From Thermoleophilia bacterium (lineage in GTDB: Bacteria > Actinomycetota > Thermoleophilia > RBG-16-64-13), in the NCBI GenBank assembly GCA_017882525.1, contig JADGPI010000030.1:1-32814 (forward strand): a stretch of DNA of 32,814 nucleotides. The letters are read 5' to 3'. Positions 26,948-32,814 of this stretch are shown piece after piece; within the stretch, counting starts at the first letter, position 1; every line of letters begins with the position of its first letter. The notes beneath the pieces are model-generated. The model did no database searches, was not told where the DNA came from, and saw nothing but the letters and a program-made list of their open reading frames with translations. The translations under genes and the position numbers were made by a program.

Positions 26948-27646
26948 CTACGGCGGGGGGATCGTGGTGATGTTCCCAGTGGAACTCGAGATGGGAAGCG
27001 GACCCTCCACGAGTATAACTAAACGGGTGTACCTTTCGAAGCCAACGATCGTCGCCATTTGTGGCTTTGCGAGCACTGTGAAAGCGAACACCAGGACCTC
27101 GCGCCCATCGTCGCCCACCGCGACGGCGATAGGCTGGCTGGTGTCGGCACCCGCGGCGAAGCCGATGCCGCTCACGGCGTCGAGCTCGTCTAGACCCACT
27201 TGAACGGCCGAGCCCACGGATTGTCGCGCGGTCTGGTCGAGCACCTTCTGACCCTCGCCTCCTGAGTCGATCACGATCTGTCTTAACGCCTGCCAGAGAG
27301 CGGGGGTCGCCCGTCCGACGAAAGTGAGCGCGCGCACCCCTCCGGTGCCTCCCGGCAGCGTCGTTCCCGTGACTACCGTGGTTTGCGGGATGGCGCCACC
27401 GGACGTGTCGGTGGACACCGCGACCGTGGTGCCGGTCGCCGCGCCGGTGGTGGTCGAAATGGCGGGTTGGGATGTCGCGCTGGAGGCCGAGCCGGCCGTG
27501 GACGTCGTGGGGCCGCTTCCTCCGCAACCGCTGGAGGCCGCCGCCACCAAGGCGGCCGCGGCCATGGTTGCGGCGACCATCACGAGGCCCTTCCACAGCC
27601 GGGGGCTGGTGTCGGTCCCTCTTGCCGTCCGCGCGATCATCGCCAT
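26948..27646 (-). CDS. Predicted lipoprotein with Ser/Thr-rich linker
   Basis: A 232-residue protein of no recognised family. Residues 1-20 are basic, 21-39 are hydrophobic (LVMVAATMAAAALVAAAS) and SSGC gives a probable lipobox with Cys41, so it is likely cleaved by LspA and anchored to the outer face of the membrane. A low-complexity linker rich in Ser, Thr, Ala and Gly (about 43-100) separates the anchor from a globular C-terminal part (about 100-232). In that part, pairs such as FVGRATPALWQALRQIVI and IAVAVGDDGREVLVFAFTV suggest alternating helices and strands. I start it at the ATG at 27646 because GAGGAG lies 9 bases upstream; an in-frame GTG 30 bases earlier lacks that. Confidence 0.78.
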   Translation of the reverse strand: MAMIARTARGTDTSPRLWKGLVMVAATMAAAALVAAASSGCGGSGPTTSTAGSASSATSQPAISTTTGAATGTTVAVSTDTSGGAIPQTTVVTGTTLPGGTGGVRALTFVGRATPALWQALRQIVIDSGGEGQKVLDQTARQSVGSAVQVGLDELDAVSGIGFAAGADTSQPIAVAVGDDGREVLVFAFTVLAKPQMATIVGFERYTRLVILVEGPLPISSSTGNITTIPPP

Positions 27647-27714
27647 CGCTTGCAGCTCCTCTGTCGTTCTTGTCACGGGCCTTGGCCGGCCAGAATCGCT
27701 CTTAGCCGGGGCTC

Positions 27715-28116
27715 TCAGTCGGAAGGGATGACGTCGTCGTCTTTGCGCCGGTGAGCGTATCGGGGCCGGAAGACCTGTTCCCGCATGAGCCTCGCCAACT
27801 CATCCGGCTTGTCGAGCACACAATAGACGTCGTCGCCATTCTTGATCTTGAGGACCACGCAGCGGTCTTCGACTTGCACGTCGTAGATCGCATCTAGCGG
27901 GATGACGTCCGGCGCATCGCTTTTCATGCCGATGAGTACCGCTCCAGTAGTCAGCTGCAGCTCGCCGTTGTCCCAGACGACGCGCTCCTCCCCGGAGAAG
28001 GCCCGCAGGTCTTTCTCCAGGAGGTCACCGTAGTCGCCGAGCGGGCGTCCGCATTTGCCGCAGAGCTCGGCGTCCCCCTCGTTCTCAGCACCGCAGTTGT
28101 AACAGGTCGCGATCAA
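27715..28116 (-). CDS. Zinc-ribbon protein with a PH-like domain
   Basis: From TTG 28116 the product has 133 residues. The first 25 form a zinc ribbon, ATCYNCGAENEGDAELCGKC, with Cys5, Cys8, Cys19 and Cys22. The rest looks like a small bacterial PH-type beta domain: ERVVWDNGELQLTTGAVLIG, PLDAIYDVQVEDRCVVLKI and a last helix with DELARLMREQVF. The start is set by AAGGAGG directly before TTG and by the zinc ribbon at the very N-terminus; an upstream in-frame start at 28266 would overlap the pyrC leader. It is transcribed away from pyrC and lies 68 bases upstream of the lipoprotein gene, so the two may share a transcript. Function unknown. Confidence 0.75.
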   Translation of the reverse strand: MIATCYNCGAENEGDAELCGKCGRPLGDYGDLLEKDLRAFSGEERVVWDNGELQLTTGAVLIGMKSDAPDVIPLDAIYDVQVEDRCVVLKIKNGDDVYCVLDKPDELARLMREQVFRPRYAHRRKDDDVIPSD

Positions 28117-28230
28117 CCCTCCTCCTTCTCTGCTTGGTCGGGCGAACCGGCAGAATTGAGATTTCCCGTTCCTCTCGGGAAATAGGCATGCAGACAGCGC
28201 GAGCGGCGTGACGGCAGCCATCCGTCCGGC

Positions 28231-28259
28231 TGGACCCTCTCGCCTATCCGCGATACCAT
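28231..28259 (+). promoter_or_regulatory. Putative pyrC promoter
   Basis: TGGACC (28231-28236), 17 bases, then TACCAT (28254-28259). It is the counterpart of the pyrB promoter, with the same spacing and the shared sequence CCGCGATAC around the -10 box. The predicted start near 28266 falls at the foot of the PyrR-type hairpin. Confidence 0.58.
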
Positions 28260-28266
28260 AAGGCAA

Positions 28267-28296
28267 CCTTTAAACGAGCACCGTGATGCCGAAAGG
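28267..28296 (+). promoter_or_regulatory. PyrR-binding hairpin in the pyrC leader
   Basis: CCTTT (28267-28271) pairs with AAAGG (28292-28296), with a 5' AAA bulge. CG (28275-28276) pairs with CG (28290-28291), A77 is bulged, and GCA (28278-28280) pairs with TGC (28287-28289). The loop CCGTGA (28281-28286) matches CNGNGA. Compared with the pyrB copy, the upper stem differs in two of three pairs with pairing kept, and the loop differs at a free N position. The AAAGGA on the 3' side is the ribosome binding site of ATG 28304. The GTG and ATG triplets at 28283 and 28286 lie inside the loop and are not starts. Confidence 0.82.
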
Positions 28297-28303
28297 AATC
28301 TGG

Positions 28304-29730
28304 ATGGACACGACCCCTGGTCCCTCCGCGCCGAGACTGGCGTGCCGCACTTTTCCCCGTGAATCGTTCGTTGTTCCCGACGTGCACATCTTCGATCCTC
28401 AGCGCGATGTGGATGTTGTGGGCGACCTGCTGGTGGAGAACGGACAAGTGGCGGCGGTCGGTCCAGGCTCCAATCGTCCCGCGAGCGTGGAAGTGCTGCA
28501 CGACCTCGCTGGCTGCTGGGTCTTCCCGGGCTTCGTGGACCCTCACGCTCATCTGCGCACCCCCGGCTTCGAATACAAGGAGGACCTCGCCTCGGGTTCC
28601 CTGGCAGCCGCCTCCGGCGGATATGTAGCCGTGGTGGCAATGGCGAACACCGAACCCGTCATCGACTCCGGCCCGATTGCGGCGTGGGTGCTGGATCAGG
28701 CCGAGAAACAAGCGGTGGTGCGGGTCGGTCAGGTTGGTTCGGCCAGCAAAGCCCAGAAGGGCGAAGAACTATCCGAGATGCGCGAACTGGCGGATGCCGG
28801 CGTGGTGGCTTTCTCCGACGACGGCAAACCTATCAGCGACGCCGATCTTCTGCTTCACGTGCTGCGCTACGCCCGGGGTACCCGGAGGCCGGTGCTACTT
28901 CATCTGGAGAACAAGAGCCTCTCGCTGGACGGGGTCATGCACGAGGGCCGCTGGAGCGCTCGCCTCGGGTTGCGAGGCATCCCTCCGGCCGCCGAATCGG
29001 GGTCGCTGGCCCGGGATCTGGAGATCGTCCGCTATGTGGACGCCGAGGAGAAAAGGCTCGCGCGCCTTTCGGGCGCCGGCGCGGCAGGCGGGGCGGCTTC
29101 GCCGGTACGCCGCGCGCCGCTCGTGCACTTCCAGCATCTCTCCGCGGCGGACAGCGCCCGCCTTGTCCGGGCGGCCAAGGAACAGGGCGTGCCCATCACG
29201 GCCGAGGTCACCCCGCTCCACCTTCTTCTCACCGACGAGCGGCTCACGACCTTCGACCAGAATCTCAAGGTCAATCCGCCGATCCGCTCGATCGAGGACC
29301 GTGACGCTCTGGTGGCGGCGCTTGCCGACGGGACTATCGACTGCGTGGGTACCGACCACGCTCCCCACGCTCCCCACGAGAAAGAAGTGCCCATCGAGGA
29401 GGCCGCCAGCGGCAGCATCGGCCTGGAGACAGCGTTCGCGGCGCTGCACACCGGTCTGGTGCTCACCGGCAAGCTGAGCCTGGCTCGGTTGGTCGAAGCC
29501 ATGTCGGGTGGGCCCTGCCGGGTTCTCGGCCTCGAAGAACCGCGCCTGGCCGTTGGGTCCCCTGCCGACTTCTGTGTGGTCGACCTGGAAGAGCCCTGGG
29601 TGGTCACGACCGCGACTCTCCGCAGCAAGAGTCGCAACTCAGCGTTCCTGGGGGCGGAGTTCATCGGAAGGGTGCGCCTCACCGTGGTCGATGGCGCCCG
29701 GCGCTTCTCCCGCGGGCGAGGGGAGGCCTG

Positions 29731-29731
<1 letters not shown>
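28304..29731 (+). CDS. pyrC: Dihydroorotase
   Basis: PyrC closes carbamoyl aspartate to dihydroorotate. The 475-residue product is a class I amidohydrolase. [18 protein letters not shown] (77-94) carries the HxH metal pair; [18 protein letters not shown] and [15 protein letters not shown] carry the later His and Asp ligands. Near the end, [20 protein letters not shown] is the usual C-terminal strand. I start it at ATG 28304, six bases after AAAGGA; this places the PyrR hairpin wholly upstream. It overlaps carA by one base (TGATG), so the two are coupled. Confidence 0.96.
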
Positions 29732-30921
<1,190 letters not shown>

Positions 30922-30938
30922 CGCCCGGCCTTTTTCTC

Positions 30939-30962
30939 CCGCCCGGCAGGCGGCCGGGGCGG
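30939..30962 (+). terminator. G+C-rich hairpin after carA
   Basis: CCGCCCGGC (30939-30947) pairs with GCCGGGGCGG (30953-30962) with one bulged G and the loop AGGCG. It lies 17 bases after the carA stop and could end the pyrC-carA transcript. The T-run (TTTTT, 30931-30935) is before, not after, the stem, so it is not a canonical intrinsic terminator. Confidence 0.4.
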
Positions 30963-30998
30963 CAAAAGCACAAGCAGCAGCGACCATCGGAGGCGACT

Positions 30999-31325
30999 AT
31001 GTCGAGAGTGCAGGGGGCGGGCGGCGCGCCCAACGTCGAGATCAAGGTCCGGCTTCCGGAGAACATGATGGCCGGGGTCTACGCCAACAGCATGATGGTG
31101 CAGCACACCGGCGACGAGTTCGTGATGGACTTCATAATGGCGGTGGGCGGCACCGGCAGCATCGTGGCCCGCGTCGTCACCAACCCTGCGCATATGAAGC
31201 GGGTGTTGCTCGCCCTACAGGACAACGTGAAGAAGTACGAGAGCATCCACGGTCCCATCCACATGACCGGCACCGAGCCGCCACTAAAGGTGGGATTCCA
31301 CCCAGCGGACGAGGCCCGGGCGTGA
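30999..31325 (+). CDS. DUF3467 family protein
   Basis: A 108-residue protein of the DUF3467 family, whose function is unknown. The family pattern is visible in order: an opening beta segment VEIKVRLPENM, VYANSMMVQHTGDEFVMDFIM, a variable turn, VARVVTNPAHMKRVLLALQDNVKKYE and the closing GxI. GGAGG precedes the ATG. The stop overlaps the GTG start of the next gene (GTGA), which ties it to the selenocysteine peroxiredoxin. No cysteine is present. Confidence 0.87.
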   Translation: MSRVQGAGGAPNVEIKVRLPENMMAGVYANSMMVQHTGDEFVMDFIMAVGGTGSIVARVVTNPAHMKRVLLALQDNVKKYESIHGPIHMTGTEPPLKVGFHPADEARA

Positions 31326-31786
31326 TCGGGATCGGGGACAAGGCTCCCCTGTTCGTTGCGCCTGGCACCGACGGGGAAGTCGATCTGGGAATGTTGCTCC
31401 AAGAAGGTCCGGTGGTTCTGTACTTCTTTCCCAAGGCCTTCACTCCGGGCTGAACGCTCGAAGCGGTTGAGTTCAACCAACAACTGGCGGAATTCCGGGC
31501 ATTGGGCGCGAAAGTAGTGGCCACCTCGGTGGATCCGCTGGTCAGGCTGCGACGCTTTCGGGATACGTATTCGCTGGGGTTCCCTTTGGTCGGCGACAAG
31601 GACCGGAAGATAGGGGAGAGCTACGGCACGCTGAAAGGCGGTCCGAGCAGTTCGGACGAACGCGACACCGTGGTCCTGGGCAAAGACGGCACCGTTCTGC
31701 TAGCCTACCAACGGGTCGCCGCCAAAGGGCATGCGGCGCAGGTACTGGCCGACGTGAAGAAGCTGCGACAGGAAGGCCTGCTGTAA
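31322..31786 (+). CDS. Selenocysteine-containing peroxiredoxin (Bcp/PrxQ type), TGA read as Sec
   Basis: This looks like a thioredoxin-fold peroxidase that reduces hydroperoxides. Read through one in-frame TGA at 31451-31453, the product has 154 residues. The order is IGIGDKAPLF (2-11), VVLYFFPKAFTPG (31-43), residue 44 encoded by TGA, TLEAVEFNQQL, VVATSVDP, SYGTLKGG and ERDTVVLGKDGTVLLAY. In Bcp/PrxQ proteins residue 44 is the peroxidatic Cys of the TPGCT motif, so TGA is most simply selenocysteine (Sec44). Reading frame, length and motifs are intact on both sides, against a chance stop. The protein has no cysteine at all, and the resolving position (Sec+5) is Val49, so reduction must need an outside thiol. 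The GTG start overlaps the DUF3467 stop. Confidence 0.87.
31455..31478 (+). promoter_or_regulatory. Probable bacterial SECIS region after the Sec TGA
   Basis: Directly after the TGA, CGCT (31455-31458) can pair with AGCG (31462-31465) around CGA. Then GGTTG (31465-31469) pairs with CAACC (31474-31478) around the loop AGTT. The second hairpin has its loop 16 bases after the TGA, with G as the second loop base. These agree with the spacing and loop pattern reported for bacterial SECIS elements, which bind SelB. The two stems share one base and are alternatives or stacked. The lower stem is not well defined. Confidence 0.55.
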
Positions 31787-31787
31787 C

Positions 31788-32814
31788 GTGATAGACGCAC
31801 ATCGGTGGAGCCGGCTGACGCTATTCGGCCTAGTTGCCTGCTTCTGCCTTATCAGCTTGGTGATCGCGCCGGGCCGGGCGAACGCCGAGTCGGACGTTCA
31901 GCCAGGGGTTCCCACGTACGACGTCGACGTGGTGGTCTTTGGAACCCAGACCTCCGGGATCGCCGCTGTGCGCGAGATCGCTCTGGCCGATCCGAGCCTA
32001 CGGGTGGCGCTGGTTTCCAGCGGGAATCTGCTCGAGACGCCTCTGGCTCAGGGGCTGAGCGTGGAAGACAGCCGGGACGGCAGCAATGTGTCGGGCGGCA
32101 TGTACAAAGAGTGGCGCGACGGCGTGATCAAGTACTACCGTCAGCGAGGCCTGAGTGCTTCCAACCCGAGCGGCCGCCTTACCTACGAGCCTGAGGTGGC
32201 AGCGACCGTGCTGTGGTCTTTCATCAAGGGTCCCGCGACTCCCAACGTCCTGTTCTTCTCTGCGAACCTTGTCGCGGCCAGCGACTCGGGCGCCCAACGC
32301 TATGCCACGGTGAATGTCGAAGGTGTGGGCGTTGTTCGGCTGAACACCCGCTACTTCATCGACGCGAGCGTGGAAGGCGACCTGGCCCGCATGCTGGGGG
32401 CGAGCTATCGCGTAGGGCGCGACGAACGCGTCTACGACGATGTCACGGGTCCGACGCCGGCCTATCCCAGCCCATCCAATGGCTTCGTCACGGCACCCCA
32501 GTATTTCTCACCGCTCCTGACGCTCAAGGCATACGCAGGGGGGAGTGCGCCCAAGGTGGCGAATCTTTCCAGCCCCTTGTACGATCCCCGCTCGTACGCG
32601 TCGCTGGGGCCGCTCAATCAGAAGAACGTGACGGCCTTCAAGACCAGCTGGACCATGACGGTGGCTGTCCTTCCCAACAGCAAGCGAGAACTGAACGAGA
32701 CCTGGAACGACTGGCCCGACGCGGGCCTCGCCTTCGAATGGGTCTTCCATCCGGAGAAACGAAAGGACATCCGGATCCGGGTCCTCGAGTGGTCCATAAA
32801 CCGCGTCCGCTATC
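31788..32814 (+). CDS. Exported FAD-dependent oxidoreductase (5' part)
   Basis: The frame from GTG 31788, one base after the peroxiredoxin stop, is open to the end of the window (342 codons). Residues 1-33 are a Sec-type signal peptide: basic start (HRWSR), hydrophobic core (LTLFGLVACFCLISLVIA) and likely cut after ANA. The mature part begins with the dinucleotide-binding strand VDVVVFGTQTSGIAAVREIA. It also has RYFIDASVEGDLARMLGASY and RVGRDE, as in the PF12831 group of FAD-dependent oxidoreductases. In this copy the loop is GTQTSG rather than the usual GGTPAG. The substrate is not known. The coupling to the Sec peroxiredoxin may be chance or may hint at a redox function. Confidence 0.85.
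   Translation, partial: MIDAHRWSRLTLFGLVACFCLISLVIAPGRANAESDVQPGVPTYDVDVVVFGTQTSGIAAVREIALADPSLRVALVSSGNLLETPLAQGLSVEDSRDGSNVSGGMYKEWRDGVIKYYRQRGLSASNPSGRLTYEPEVAATVLWSFIKGPATPNVLFFSANLVAASDSGAQRYATVNVEGVGVVRLNTRYFIDASVEGDLARMLGASYRVGRDERVYDDVTGPTPAYPSPSNGFVTAPQYFSPLLTLKAYAGGSAPKVANLSSPLYDPRSYASLGPLNQKNVTAFKTSWTMTVAVLPNSKRELNETWNDWPDAGLAFEWVFHPEKRKDIRIRVLEWSINRVRY

Noticed and set aside
26373-27596. Minus-strand open frame (407 codons) over the metallopeptidase and lipoprotein genes
   Set aside because: It conflicts with a clear HELCH metallopeptidase on the plus strand and with the better lipoprotein frame on the minus strand. Its composition is Arg/Gly-rich, typical of a shadow frame.
28283-28303. 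pyrC start at GTG 28283 or ATG 28286
   Set aside because: Both triplets are in the loop of the PyrR-type hairpin and precede the AAAGGA ribosome binding site, which serves ATG 28304.
31488-31497. CGGAATTCCG palindrome downstream of the TGA as the SECIS element
   Set aside because: It has no room for a loop and contains no loop G; the hairpin at 31465-31478 fits better.
31322-31786. Peroxiredoxin pseudogene split by a nonsense codon
   Set aside because: The only defect is a TGA at the one position where selenocysteine replaces cysteine; the rest of the frame, the length and the coupling to the upstream gene are intact. A random stop at that exact codon is unlikely.

Overview
The window looks like a high-G+C chromosomal segment of an actinobacterium (Actinomycetota). 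The evidence is FtsZ and SepF without FtsA, a DivIVA (Wag31-like) gene in the same cluster, an OpcA gene next to zwf, and PyrR hairpins that cover ribosome binding sites. A deep-branching lineage such as Thermoleophilia is plausible, but that placement is inference.

Layout. Positions 1-11296 (+) are the end of a division and cell-wall cluster: murG (3' part), murC, murB, ftsQ, ftsZ, pgeF, a YggS-type PLP protein, sepF, proC, divIVA, a DUF167 gene, a DksA/TraR zinc-finger gene, lspA and an RluD-type pseudouridine synthase. At 11380-12168 (+) lies a heliorhodopsin gene with an intact retinal lysine and the expected His/Glu residues. At 12211-15318 (-) a bifunctional proline dehydrogenase/P5C dehydrogenase (putA) converges on it. 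Positions 15356-23098 (+) hold a HAD-IB phosphatase followed by a pentose-phosphate cluster: tkt, tal, zwf, opcA, pgl.

Pyrimidine genes follow in separate units: pyrR (23193), pyrB (23955) and pyrC-carA (28304-30921). Between pyrB and pyrC are an OsmC protein, an unrecognised protein coupled to a YgjP-type metallopeptidase, a Ser/Thr-rich lipoprotein (-) and a zinc-ribbon protein (-). pyrB and pyrC each have the same short leader: a similar promoter, then a hairpin with a CNGNGA hexaloop whose 3' strand contains the Shine-Dalgarno sequence. The upper stems differ by compensatory changes. I read these as twin PyrR-binding translational switches.

At 30999-31786 a DUF3467 gene overlaps a Bcp/PrxQ-type peroxiredoxin whose peroxidatic cysteine codon is an in-frame TGA (31451-31453). 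The frame continues with a normal peroxiredoxin C-terminus and a hairpin follows the TGA, so I call it a selenoprotein. It has no cysteine at all. The window ends inside a Sec-exported FAD-dependent oxidoreductase gene.

Most notable points: the cysteine-free selenocysteine peroxiredoxin, the heliorhodopsin and the paired PyrR hairpins. No tRNA, rRNA, insertion sequence or CRISPR array was seen.
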